Numbered from the stretch's first letter, positions 35,327 through 43,645 are shown. The stretch is DNA of 64,000 nt from Prevotella sp. (GCA_016291085.1 JAEEVW010000011.1:1-64000), one strand, 5' to 3'. Numbers and translations: made by a program. The notes: a model not told the origin generated them from the sequence alone.

Positions 35327-35358
35327 TTTGGTAATTCCAATTATTATCACTACTTTTG
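35327..35358 (+). promoter_or_regulatory. Complete promoter with no ORF behind it
   Basis: TTTG (35327-35330), 20 bases, TACTTTTG (35351-35358). No reading frame begins within the next 330 bases; the transcript would be the structured RNA described next. Confidence 0.8.
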
Positions 35359-35364
35359 CAACTG

Positions 35365-35692
35365 CATCTGCCCAATGCGGCAACGATGTCATCTGAGGAT
35401 GACGGAGCCGATGGGTGGAGCACTACATATTGAAAGGCGTTACTGACGCTTTGTTTTTGGACTCTTCGAACTACCACAATCGGAATAGCAATCCAAGACA
35501 AATGCAGATGTGACTCCACGGGGTGTAGTATATACTCTCCGTAGTGTGCTGCGAGGCTCGTGTAGCCTCAACGCACACTTTACGGGTGTCTATATACTCC
35601 AACGTGGGTGTTTACTCTGTTTGTTCTTTTGCTATTGGCTGTGGTAGGCCAGAAGAGTGGGACAGGCAGAAGTTAAGCACCCACTCTTTTTG
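35365..35692 (+). ncRNA. Candidate structured non-coding RNA of about 330 nt
   Basis: A full transcription unit without an ORF: promoter, several nested hairpins, terminator. Visible pairings: CATCTG (35365-35370) with CAGATG (35505-35510) closing a domain; CCCA..GGC (35371-35381) with GCC..TGGG (35407-35415); GTCATC-TGAG-GATGAC (35388-35403); GCGT-TACTG-ACGC (35437-35449); TTGGA (35457-35461) with TCCAA (35492-35496). A long 3' arm follows: AGTATATA, CCGTA, GTGTGC and GAGGCT (35527-35558) each pair with their complements between 35564 and 35598. It does not show the signatures I know for RNase P, tmRNA, 6S or SRP RNA. It could also be a long leader of the methyltransferase operon. Confidence 0.6.
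35653..35692 (+). terminator. Terminator of the structured RNA
   Basis: AAGAGTGGG (35653-35661) pairs with CCCACTCTT (35680-35688) and runs into TTT; 18-base loop. Confidence 0.8.
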
Positions 35693-35733
35693 TATGTAGT
35701 AATCACATGAAATCAAACTAATCTGACTTTGGG

Positions 35734-35787
35734 TGTTTGTCAGAACAAAAAGAAAAGAACAAGGCAATAAAGAGTAACTGACAAACA
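35734..35787. repeat. 10-bp perfect inverted repeat before the methyltransferase
   Basis: TGTTTGTCAG (35734-35743) and CTGACAAACA (35778-35787) with a 34-base spacer. Could be an operator or an RNA stem. A near-consensus TGACTTTG lies at 35724-35731. The remaining 35693-35940 holds no gene. Confidence 0.6.
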
Positions 35788-35940
35788 ACAATACGAGATT
35801 CATTTCACTTCTGGTGACATAGAACTGGAAAACTAATACAACGCAGAAGCAGAAACGATAATGACCTCGCACGAACAGCGTGGGGGATTCGTTATGCTTC
35901 ATTCTGCAGCGTTTCCAGTCGCTTATGTCAAAGCATGACA

Positions 35941-35972
35941 CCCCTGCGCTTCTCAGAAAATGCAGGGGCTTT
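35941..35972 (+). terminator. Hairpin with short T-run just before the methyltransferase
   Basis: CCCCTGC (35941-35947) pairs with GCAGGGG (35962-35968), followed by CTTT. It ends about 22 bases before the start codon, so it may act as an attenuator rather than an ordinary terminator. Confidence 0.6.
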
Positions 35973-35993
35973 AAGTTGCCATGAAGCAAATAT

Positions 35994-37190
35994 ATGCCAA
36001 AGATTGTAACATCACTCTTCTCTGGCTGTGGAGGATTAGATTTAGGCTTCACAGGTGGATTCCATTTTATGGGAAGGGATTACGAGAGGTTAAATACAGA
36101 GATTGTCTTTGCAAATGATTTTGATGCAGATGCTCAGGCATGTTATAATAACAATCCTTTATTAGTCGAGGATGGAGCAGAATGCTTGTTAGCAGACATA
36201 AGGAATGTGAATGCAGATGACATCCCTGATTTTGACATACTCTTAGCTGGCTTCCCCTGCCAGCCATTCTCTAATGCAGGCAATCGTAGAGGTGTCAATG
36301 ATGTTAATGGTCGCGGAACCTTATTTGAAGAGTGTGAGCGCATAATTAGGGCAAAAATTGCAAATGGACATCGTCCGCAAGCATTTGTATTCGAGAATGT
36401 AAGAGGCATCCTTTCTTCCAAGATGCCGGATGGAATTACTACAGTTCCACAAGAAATCTCGAATAGAATGCATGATATGGGATATGAAATGAGTATGCAA
36501 CTTGTTTGTGCGAGTGATTATGGCGTTCCTCAGCAACGATACAGGGTTCTTATTATTGGTATCGATACAGAACTTGGTATTGGCGCATTTGATTTCCACA
36601 TGATGGAGCAGGTTGTTCGTCACCACCATATACCTTCTAAAAGTTTCGGTAGAGACGAAGAACTGTTGCTTGGAAGTATTCTTCAAGGCGTTCACGAGGT
36701 TCAAGACAATGTTGTTTGGAACTATAGCGAGACAACTCAACACTCTGTAGACTTGATTGGAGGGTGCCGTCACGGGATGCAAGCCTTCAATTATTTTGTT
36801 CCAGGCTTTCACAAAGAAGATTTGCCAGAAATTGTGTTTGAGGGACGTTCATGGAAAGACATACCATACGAGTTGTTATCACCGAGATTCAAGAGAATAG
36901 CAGATGATCCCAAACGCTATCATGCGCCAAAATTCTTCAGACGTTTTGCATTTGGTGAGATAAATGGCACTATTACAGCTTCCGCTCAGCCAGAGAATTG
37001 CGGTATAACACACCCTGTCGAGAATCGTAGATATTCTGTCAGAGAATGTGCTCGTATTCAATCCTTCCCTGATGAATATCACTTTGGGAACATTCCACTC
37101 CAATCACAATATAAGGTTATTGGGAACGCAGTACCACCCGTTTTGGGATGGGTTATAGCAAGAGCTTTGTTAAACTTCTTACCAGAATAG
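35994..37190 (+). CDS. DNA (cytosine-5)-methyltransferase
   Basis: 398 residues. All key motifs of C5 methyltransferases are visible: motif I SLFSGCGGLDLGF (8-19), motif IV GFPCQPFSNAG with the nucleophile Cys89, motif VI FENVRG, motif VIII QQRYRVLIIG, then the target-recognition stretch, and motifs IX-X RECARIQSFPDEY and GNAVPPVLGW. It protects the host against the two restriction proteins encoded downstream; the next start is 2 bases after its stop. Composition is clearly more A/T-rich than the flanking housekeeping genes. Target sequence unknown. Confidence 0.94.
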   Translation: MPKIVTSLFSGCGGLDLGFTGGFHFMGRDYERLNTEIVFANDFDADAQACYNNNPLLVEDGAECLLADIRNVNADDIPDFDILLAGFPCQPFSNAGNRRGVNDVNGRGTLFEECERIIRAKIANGHRPQAFVFENVRGILSSKMPDGITTVPQEISNRMHDMGYEMSMQLVCASDYGVPQQRYRVLIIGIDTELGIGAFDFHMMEQVVRHHHIPSKSFGRDEELLLGSILQGVHEVQDNVVWNYSETTQHSVDLIGGCRHGMQAFNYFVPGFHKEDLPEIVFEGRSWKDIPYELLSPRFKRIADDPKRYHAPKFFRRFAFGEINGTITASAQPENCGITHPVENRRYSVRECARIQSFPDEYHFGNIPLQSQYKVIGNAVPPVLGWVIARALLNFLPE

Positions 37191-37192
37191 TT

Positions 37193-39052
37193 ATGGCATA
37201 CTTATCCAAACAAACAATAGTAAAGTCTCTTCAATGTATCAAGAATGTTGAGACCCAAGTGTCAATTCCATGTTTTAGTGCATTGCAATATTTTATCGCA
37301 ATGGACAGATATTATCGTCATAAAGAGGTTGAAATAGGCTCATCTATCATTCATCAAGATACGGAAGACCCTGTTGATATCTATCTGGATGGCAGTTCAA
37401 AAGATGCCAAGAAGTTGTTCATGTCGTATGTTGCTGACGTGATATCTTTTGATGATGGAAGTTATCTTAAATCATTCAAAGAGTTATACTCTGGTAGCAA
37501 AACAATTCAAGGAACGATACAAAGTAATTTCTTTGGAGGTAGCTCAGTCGAAATATCAAGGAACAGTTCGGAAAAAGTTGTGTATCCTCAACAAGGAGAT
37601 AGCCCTTTGATATATGCATTAAGAGGTAATGTGTATAGAGATGAGTCATTATACGAGAAACTAAAGAACTACCTTCCAACGCAGGATTCTATGTTTGCTT
37701 TGGCTATATGGCTTCTTAGAAGAAATGGAGATGTTCAGGAAACAAGTCTTGATGCGCTAAGGGAAAAACTTACCAGTAGTTATACACAATTATTAGTGGA
37801 TACTCTCCTTCCATTGTCAGACCTCCCATTTGTCGAGTTGGAAGAGACATTTGAATTAAGTACAAACGATACTATCGCATCTATATCAATATCAGACTTT
37901 AATATGGCTCAAAACGTATCAGATATTCAGCCGACATATTCATTACAGCAAATTTTCTACGGTGCTCCAGGCACAGGCAAATCGCATGAGATCAACAGAC
38001 TGACGGAGGGGAAGAATGTCATTCGTACTACGTTCCATCCTGATACCGACTATTCTACATTTGTAGGTTGCTATAAGCCTCACATGGAAGAGACAGATAT
38101 GACTACCGTGATTGGCGAGACGCTTAAGATTGTTAGGGATGAGAAAGGAGAGCCACAGCAGGAAAAGCGCATCGTATATAAGTATAGCTGTCAGGCTTTC
38201 TTGCAAGCTTACATTGATGCTTGGCAACAGCCTGAACAGGAACACTACCTTGTGATAGAAGAAATAAATCGCGGCAACTGTGCCCAGATATTTGGCGACA
38301 TCTTCCAACTGCTCGACCGCAACGAAGAAGGGCTTTCAAGTTATCCCATCAAGACGGATGCTGATGCTGAGAACGAACTGAGAGCGGTGTTTTCGGAGAA
38401 ATGGAACCTTGCCGATGACAAAGCACAAGAGACAGACAACCTATACAGGAAACATTATCCCAACGGAATTACAAAAGACATCAAGAATGGCAGTCTGTTG
38501 CTTCTCCCCAAGAACCTCTACATCTGGGCCACGATGAATACTTCTGACCAAAGTCTGTTTCCTATCGACTCTGCTTTCAAACGCCGCTGGGATTGGAAAT
38601 ACATCAAGATATCAGAAGGTAGGGATGCAGACACAAAAGAACTGCTGAACTGGCTTGTGAGGTTCAACTTCATGGATGAAGAGAAACAATATACCTTTGA
38701 GTGCAGCTGGTGGGAGTTTATCAAGGCCATCAACGAAAAGATTGCTTCCGCTACCAGTTCTGACGACAAGAAACTGGGGTACTTCTTCTGTAAACCAAAG
38801 ACAAAAGGCAGTAAGGAGATTGACAGCGAGACGTTTGTTGGCAAAGTCGTTTTCTATCTTTGGAATGATGTGTTCAAAGATGAAGAGAACCTCATCTTCA
38901 AGGTGACAGAAGGCAAAGCCAACCCATCGTTTGATGCTTTTTATACGGAAAACGAGAGTGGCAAAACAATTGTCGACACAACGGCTCTCAGAACATTTAT
39001 GCATAATGTTTTCGGTGAGCAGTCAGATCTCTATACCGAGACGGAGGTGTAA
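37193..39052 (+). CDS. McrB-like AAA+ NTPase subunit of a restriction system
   Basis: 619 residues from the ATG two bases after the methyltransferase stop; an in-frame ATG at 37148 inside the methyltransferase is less likely. The N-terminal 250 residues have no recognisable fold and probably bind DNA. From residue 257 there is an AAA+ motor: Walker A GAPGTGKS (257-264), Walker B and the McrB signature VIEEINRGNCAQIFGD, sensor ATMNTSDQSLFPIDSAFKRR. By homology with McrB and R1.LlaJI it hydrolyses GTP or ATP to translocate DNA and drive the nuclease encoded next. Base composition shifts from A/T-rich to host-like at about the Walker A site. Confidence 0.9.
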   Translation: MAYLSKQTIVKSLQCIKNVETQVSIPCFSALQYFIAMDRYYRHKEVEIGSSIIHQDTEDPVDIYLDGSSKDAKKLFMSYVADVISFDDGSYLKSFKELYSGSKTIQGTIQSNFFGGSSVEISRNSSEKVVYPQQGDSPLIYALRGNVYRDESLYEKLKNYLPTQDSMFALAIWLLRRNGDVQETSLDALREKLTSSYTQLLVDTLLPLSDLPFVELEETFELSTNDTIASISISDFNMAQNVSDIQPTYSLQQIFYGAPGTGKSHEINRLTEGKNVIRTTFHPDTDYSTFVGCYKPHMEETDMTTVIGETLKIVRDEKGEPQQEKRIVYKYSCQAFLQAYIDAWQQPEQEHYLVIEEINRGNCAQIFGDIFQLLDRNEEGLSSYPIKTDADAENELRAVFSEKWNLADDKAQETDNLYRKHYPNGITKDIKNGSLLLLPKNLYIWATMNTSDQSLFPIDSAFKRRWDWKYIKISEGRDADTKELLNWLVRFNFMDEEKQYTFECSWWEFIKAINEKIASATSSDDKKLGYFFCKPKTKGSKEIDSETFVGKVVFYLWNDVFKDEENLIFKVTEGKANPSFDAFYTENESGKTIVDTTALRTFMHNVFGEQSDLYTETEV

Positions 39053-39082
39053 ACAGAATAACCTCAAACTGAAAGGTTGTAT

Positions 39083-41437
39083 ATGCGAATCCTAATAGAG
39101 GAATACCCGTATCAATGTGAGGACGTCAGCGAAGAAGTACTTGGCGAACTGCTGTTCCATGATGCCGATGGAAAGGTTAGTCTCGACAAGGTTGGCTATT
39201 ATTTCAATCCCCGACTGAACGACTGCGTGTTTATCCTGCCAAAGGTGTTGCTCGAAGGAGAACGCTATCATGAAAAGGTGTTCGGACATATTGAGCCACG
39301 CGACCTGATCAATCCTGAGAAATGTAGCGAACTGAGCAAGGAGGAATACCGCTTTATCTACAATCTTTCCGTTTGGATATATCGTGCTCTCTGCGTGTTT
39401 CGAGAGCATGAGTACGACCGCTACGGAGGAGAGAAGAAACGTCCTTCCATCATTCTCTACGAGCAGGCACCTGTGATGGGACGGATGAAGAAGCACAAGG
39501 CAAGTACGTTTCTCGATATACTTTTGGCATTGCAACAATGGAACCAGATGAACCAGCAGTTTGTGACTTTCGTTCTCAAGAATATGCATGCCGGCTATAA
39601 CAAGATAAACTGGACTCGTACCATTGCACATTCGCAGGCCATTATTGAGCAGTCAAGGTCATCTTCACAAAGTGTGGCATACATGAATCCTGTGAACAAG
39701 CAACGGAAAGTAAACTTCGATGAAGAGCTGCTCATTATCTATTACAGCATTCTGAACCATATACAGCTCACATACGGATTGCCTGTAAACATCAATGTCA
39801 ACTTCCCGTTGATTCGAGGCGAGAAATTCCAAAAGTATATTGATGGTCAGGGGAGACGCAGGTTGCGACAGATAAAGTACAAGTATTTTTCTGATAAGGC
39901 GTTGGAATTATGGACGCTTTGCAACGCCTTTTTTGAAAAGCCGCAGAATATAAACCTAAACGTAGATCGGAGAGAGTACCTGCTGGCAAAGGACTTCCAG
40001 ATTGTGTTTGAGGCTATCATTGATGAACTGATTGCTGGTGACCAGCAATTGCCAGATGGGTTGAAAGATCAGGCAGATGGTAAGATTGTTGACCACATGT
40101 ATCAATATCGTGTGCTAACCAATAACGATAGTAAGGATGATGTATATTACATCGGTGATTCGAAATACTACAAGCGAGGCAATCAGTTGGACAGCAAGTC
40201 CATTAGCAAACAGTTTACGTATGCCAGGAATGTCATCCAGTGGAACCTCGACCTATTCAACGATGGTACAAAAGTAGAGCAGAAAGGACACATCAAACTG
40301 CGCGATGATGTGACAGAAGGCTATAATGTGATACCCAATTTCTTTATTTCTGCCCAACAAAACGACCTAACGGCTGATGACAAGATAGAATTGTCGAAGG
40401 ATAAAAAGCAGTATCACCTGAACCGTCAGTTTGAAAATAGGCTTTTTGACCGTGATACCTATATGCTTGCCCACTACGATGTTAACTTCCTTTTCGTACT
40501 GGGGCTCTACGGGCGGAACAAAGAAGCGGCTAAAGTGGAATGGAGGAAAAAAGCCAGAGAACTGTTCCGCAAAGAAACACAAGAAATGCTGGAAAAACAC
40601 TTCACGTTCTATGCTATGACTGCCAATGCCGATGTTGACTCTGAGCAGTATATCCGTGAGAACTTCCAGACATTGCTTGGAAAAGTGTTCCAGCCATTCA
40701 ATACTGGTGATGAACAGCAGTATTATTCGTTGGCCTTGCGAGACCCTAAAAGAATAGAGTTAAAGGACAAAAAGCGTGAAGCCGAATTACGTGCTACCAT
40801 AGCAGACGAGAATGATGCCGTACTATTCCAACTTAGACAATCGTTTACGGTTGAACCTTGTCCATTAGGTACTGACCCTCGAAAGGTGTTGCCAAAAGTA
40901 AAGCCTGTCAGACATGTCGAGGTACCAACACAGTTCTTGACAATGCATTATTTGGAGAATTATCCCACCACATCTTTCTTGATAGGCATTATTAATGATG
41001 ACGATCATTTGAACTGGATTTTCAGTCGTCAAGGAGGTAAACGTGATGATGCATACAACGTGCGTATAGGCAAAGATGTTGCCGGTGGAGTAGTAAAGAG
41101 CCGTGATGAAATCAGACATGCCAAGTTTGTCGTGCTCTACTATGCAGGGAAAGAATCGGAAGGAATCTATAAAGCATTTCGTGTGAAGAATATTGGTGAG
41201 ATGACCAAAGAACAAATGACAAAAACAGGCTATAAAGACCCGCATCACGACAAATATCTCTGCTACTTCTTCGATGAGGAAATAACTCTTGGCAATCTTG
41301 ATATTGAGAAGATCATTGAAGATGACAAGAATAAGTTCTTTGAGTCGATCAAAAACAACCATGTATATGAACCTTACCCCAACGGACGTCCAATTTATAT
41401 GGAAGGTAAAATGTTAATTGAATATAGAAGGCCTTAG
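39083..41437 (+). CDS. LlaJI/McrC-type restriction endonuclease subunit
   Basis: 784 residues from the ATG that follows AAAGG by 6 bases. The central region carries a PD-(D/E)xK-like site, VYYIGDSKYYKRG (Asp359, Lys361), within a block resembling LlaJI/McrC nucleases (FEAIIDELIAGDQQLPDGL, SKSISKQFTYARNVIQWNL). The C-terminal 190 residues (from HVEVPTQFLTMHYLENY) are a separate domain with KFVVLYYAGKESEGIYKAF and DKYLCYFFDEEITLG, perhaps PUA/EVE-like, which could read modified or unmodified bases. It completes a methyltransferase-motor-nuclease operon like the lactococcal LlaJI system, except that only one methyltransferase is present. Confidence 0.8.
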   Translation: MRILIEEYPYQCEDVSEEVLGELLFHDADGKVSLDKVGYYFNPRLNDCVFILPKVLLEGERYHEKVFGHIEPRDLINPEKCSELSKEEYRFIYNLSVWIYRALCVFREHEYDRYGGEKKRPSIILYEQAPVMGRMKKHKASTFLDILLALQQWNQMNQQFVTFVLKNMHAGYNKINWTRTIAHSQAIIEQSRSSSQSVAYMNPVNKQRKVNFDEELLIIYYSILNHIQLTYGLPVNINVNFPLIRGEKFQKYIDGQGRRRLRQIKYKYFSDKALELWTLCNAFFEKPQNINLNVDRREYLLAKDFQIVFEAIIDELIAGDQQLPDGLKDQADGKIVDHMYQYRVLTNNDSKDDVYYIGDSKYYKRGNQLDSKSISKQFTYARNVIQWNLDLFNDGTKVEQKGHIKLRDDVTEGYNVIPNFFISAQQNDLTADDKIELSKDKKQYHLNRQFENRLFDRDTYMLAHYDVNFLFVLGLYGRNKEAAKVEWRKKARELFRKETQEMLEKHFTFYAMTANADVDSEQYIRENFQTLLGKVFQPFNTGDEQQYYSLALRDPKRIELKDKKREAELRATIADENDAVLFQLRQSFTVEPCPLGTDPRKVLPKVKPVRHVEVPTQFLTMHYLENYPTTSFLIGIINDDDHLNWIFSRQGGKRDDAYNVRIGKDVAGGVVKSRDEIRHAKFVVLYYAGKESEGIYKAFRVKNIGEMTKEQMTKTGYKDPHHDKYLCYFFDEEITLGNLDIEKIIEDDKNKFFESIKNNHVYEPYPNGRPIYMEGKMLIEYRRP

Positions 41438-41533
41438 TGAGTATGTCTCATGGCCTTTTGTTGTATAAAAAAATATAAACACTCCACACTTAAAAATAAG
41501 GGACTGGTACCTGTCTCGCACAAGAATATTATA

Positions 41534-41577
41534 AACCCCGTCGTTGGCAAAGAGCAGACTGCCAAGGGCGGAGTTTT
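41534..41577 (+). terminator. Terminator of the restriction operon
   Basis: Outer arms AACCCCGTC (41534-41542) and GGCGGAGTT (41567-41575), inner arms TTGGCA (41544-41549) and TGCCAA (41560-41565), then TTTT. It also separates the operon from the convergent gene at 41593. Confidence 0.75.
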
Positions 41578-41592
41578 GTATGGGGGGAATGT

Positions 41593-41850
41593 TCAGCCGT
41601 TGGCTATAAGCCGGTTTTCGGTTATGTCGTACCTGACAGGATGGACGAAAGAGATGGCTCTGCCATCATATACGGCAGTAGTATCGATGCCACGACGGTG
41701 GAACTCGTCAAGGAGTGCCTGGTCGTGATAGGCACGCATAGAGGACCAGCCTCGGTTCTGCACCTGGGCGTTGAAAACGGTTAATAACTCGGGGATTTGC
41801 ATGTCTGCGAAACGCAGAGCAAACTTGATGTAATAAATGTGCTGTTGCAT
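41593..41850 (-). CDS. Small conserved hypothetical protein
   Basis: 85 residues starting MQQHIYYIKFALRFADMQ; the frame is open further up but the promoter and this ATG agree best. Soluble, no signal peptide. The pattern (FALRFADMQIPEL, RGIDTTAVYDG, VRYDITENRLI) resembles short Bacteroidales proteins I have seen without assigned function. A TACCTTTG promoter lies about 110 bases upstream. No operon partner. Confidence 0.6.
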   Translation of the reverse strand: MQQHIYYIKFALRFADMQIPELLTVFNAQVQNRGWSSMRAYHDQALLDEFHRRGIDTTAVYDGRAISFVHPVRYDITENRLIANG

Positions 41851-41962
41851 AACTTTTGTTTTTGAAGTGAATAATTCTCCCACATCGTACTGACCACCGT
41901 GGCAAAGTTAAGCTCGGTTGGCGAGTCCATCCAAAGATGACTGCTCTTGATGCTTTCGGATG

Positions 41963-41994
41963 CAAAGGTACATAATTTTTTTGGATAATCGAAA
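41963..41994 (-). promoter_or_regulatory. Promoter for the small hypothetical gene
   Basis: Minus strand: TTTC (41994-41991), 20 bases, TACCTTTG (41970-41963). It overlaps the divergent promoter of the sulfoxide reductase gene. Confidence 0.65.
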
Positions 41995-42011
41995 TAAAAT
42001 TTTTAATTTTG
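41980..42011 (+). promoter_or_regulatory. Complete promoter abutting the sulfoxide reductase start
   Basis: TTTG (41980-41983), 20 bases, TAATTTTG (42004-42011). The ATG begins 5 bases after the -7 box, so the mRNA should be leaderless or nearly so. Confidence 0.8.
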
Positions 42012-42016
42012 CACTC

Positions 42017-42652
42017 ATGAAACGCAAAATATACGTAGCCAGTAGTTGGCGAAACGAGCACTACCCTGAGGTGGTGGCTAAGTTGCGGGAAGCAGGAATG
42101 GATAATACAGATAATATGGATAAGATAGAGAAATATAAATTGCTAACAGAGCAGATTCGTGCGCTGATTGATGGCGAGACGGACAAGGTGGCGGTGATGG
42201 CTAATGTCTGTGCCGCCATTCACGAGGCGATGGGATTCTGGTGGACGGGATTCTATCGGGTGAAGGATGGTCAACTGATGGAGCAGCGAGAGCAGAGCCA
42301 AATACATTTGGACTCTGCCGAGTCGCGACAGAAGTCGGCCAAAGGCCAATTGGTTCTTGGACCATTCCAAGGACCAGTAGCATGCATGCACATCGGATTC
42401 GGAAAGGGAGTCTGCGGTACGGCATGGAAGGAGCAGCGGACAATTGTGGTTCCTGATGTAGAGCTGTTTCCCGGACATATTGCCTGTAGCAGTCTCTCTC
42501 GCTCAGAGATTGTCGTGCCCGTATTCTCAAAGGGTGGGGCAGTAGTAGCTGTTCTCGACATAGACAGCAAGGAGTTGGCCACGTTTGACAATATTGACCA
42601 ACAGTATCTGGAGGGTATATGTCAGATGCTGTCATATTTGTTTATCGATTAA
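42017..42652 (+). CDS. msrC: GAF-domain free methionine-(R)-sulfoxide reductase with a foreign N-terminus
   Basis: 211 residues. From about residue 34 it is a typical fRMsr: KYKLLTEQIRALIDGETD, MGFWWTGFYRV, LVLGPFQGPVAC, GKGVCGTAW and FPGHIACSS, with the three redox cysteines of the E. coli enzyme in place. It reduces free Met-R-sulfoxide. Two oddities: the first 27 residues (KRKIYVASSWRNEHYPEVV) look like the start of a nucleoside 2-deoxyribosyltransferase-like protein, and 25 codons of palindrome-rich sequence (42278-42352) interrupt the beta-hairpin between GQL and VLGPF. Internal ATGs at 42098 and 42116 could start the enzyme proper, but the promoter position favours 42017. Confidence 0.85.
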   Translation: MKRKIYVASSWRNEHYPEVVAKLREAGMDNTDNMDKIEKYKLLTEQIRALIDGETDKVAVMANVCAAIHEAMGFWWTGFYRVKDGQLMEQREQSQIHLDSAESRQKSAKGQLVLGPFQGPVACMHIGFGKGVCGTAWKEQRTIVVPDVELFPGHIACSSLSRSEIVVPVFSKGGAVVAVLDIDSKELATFDNIDQQYLEGICQMLSYLFID

Positions 42653-42666
42653 TACAAAATTTCGTT

Positions 42667-43644
42667 ATGAGAAAGAGTGTTTTGATTTTTTTCGTTTTGA
42701 TGATGCTTGGTGCTGTGGTGCCGGCACAGGCACAGATTGACAATCGCCTTCATTGGTACGACGGGGCTATTACGTACACCGTGACTCATCTGGACCACAA
42801 CGACGTGCAGATGAATGCCATGGACGAGGGCGAAGAACATGAGTTCATCTTGCGCTACGACAGGGATGTGAATTTTAATCATCAGATCTACACCACCATG
42901 AACGGTTCTCACGACTATGTAAATGAATATGGTGTCGGTAAGACAGCCCGCCGCCAGAAGTCCGAAGGCTGGGACGTTATTTGCATCTATGACAGCGAGA
43001 ACCGTCTGATGTCGGTCCTGTCGGGCGAACAGCAATGGGACGCGCAGGAGTTGAATAAAGGCCGTTGGCTGAACCAGATGATAGGTGAATATGCCTCCGA
43101 GGAGGAGAACGACTGTGAGAAATGTCTTCGTTGGTCATGGGAGAGCCTGAGCATCGGCCAGATTATTTATCCCTATGAAATCATCACCTTCAACGGACGC
43201 GTAACGGGCTTCATTACTGTCAAACCGGTTGATGGCGCTCTTAACGAACTGGAAGGCACGTGGGAAGTCGTGCCCACGCTGAGGGGCTTCAGACTCTACT
43301 CCGTCAACACCGAGACGGGCACGACGCCATGGGAGTGGCAGCGTAACGGAGTCGTACATGACTTCACCGAGTCGGACCCCAATGTCGGTCGTTTCTTCTA
43401 TACCAGCACTACACTGCTCAACGACAAGTGGTTCCGTCGCTACGATACTCCTACGCTGCGCATTATGCGTAATGCCATCCTGGCGCGTCACGGCTATCGG
43501 TTCCAGTCAAAGGATTTGCAGGATTACTTCAATAACGAGCCGTGGTACAAGCCTGCTGCCTCGAACAAAAACATCAAGCTCTCGTTTGTCGAACAGCTAA
43601 ACCTTGACCTCATCAAGAGTGAGGAAGCGGAAAGAGCCAAGTAA
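42667..43644 (+). CDS. Secreted YARHG-domain protein
   Basis: 325 residues with a clear signal peptide (MRKSVLIFFVLMMLGAVVPAQAQ). The mature part is unrecognised until the C-terminal YARHG domain: LRIMRNAILARHGYRFQ, LQDYFNNEPWYKP, then a helical end. YARHG domains occur on extracytoplasmic proteins and may bind cell wall or other surface ligands. It follows the sulfoxide reductase by 14 bases and probably shares its transcript. A strong terminator follows. Confidence 0.85.
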   Translation: MRKSVLIFFVLMMLGAVVPAQAQIDNRLHWYDGAITYTVTHLDHNDVQMNAMDEGEEHEFILRYDRDVNFNHQIYTTMNGSHDYVNEYGVGKTARRQKSEGWDVICIYDSENRLMSVLSGEQQWDAQELNKGRWLNQMIGEYASEEENDCEKCLRWSWESLSIGQIIYPYEIITFNGRVTGFITVKPVDGALNELEGTWEVVPTLRGFRLYSVNTETGTTPWEWQRNGVVHDFTESDPNVGRFFYTSTTLLNDKWFRRYDTPTLRIMRNAILARHGYRFQSKDLQDYFNNEPWYKPAASNKNIKLSFVEQLNLDLIKSEEAERAK

Positions 43645-43645
43645 C

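Noticed and set aside
35319..35519. 66-codon minus-strand frame in the structured-RNA region
   Set aside because: It is antisense to a full promoter and hairpins, without its own start signals.
35365..35692. RNase P RNA, tmRNA, 6S or SRP RNA
   Set aside because: I did not find the conserved core strings I know for these RNAs, and the neighbourhood is accessory.
35612..36052. 146-codon minus-strand open frame across the methyltransferase leader
   Set aside because: It runs antisense through the terminator and the methyltransferase start, has no promoter, and its composition is unlike any protein family I know.
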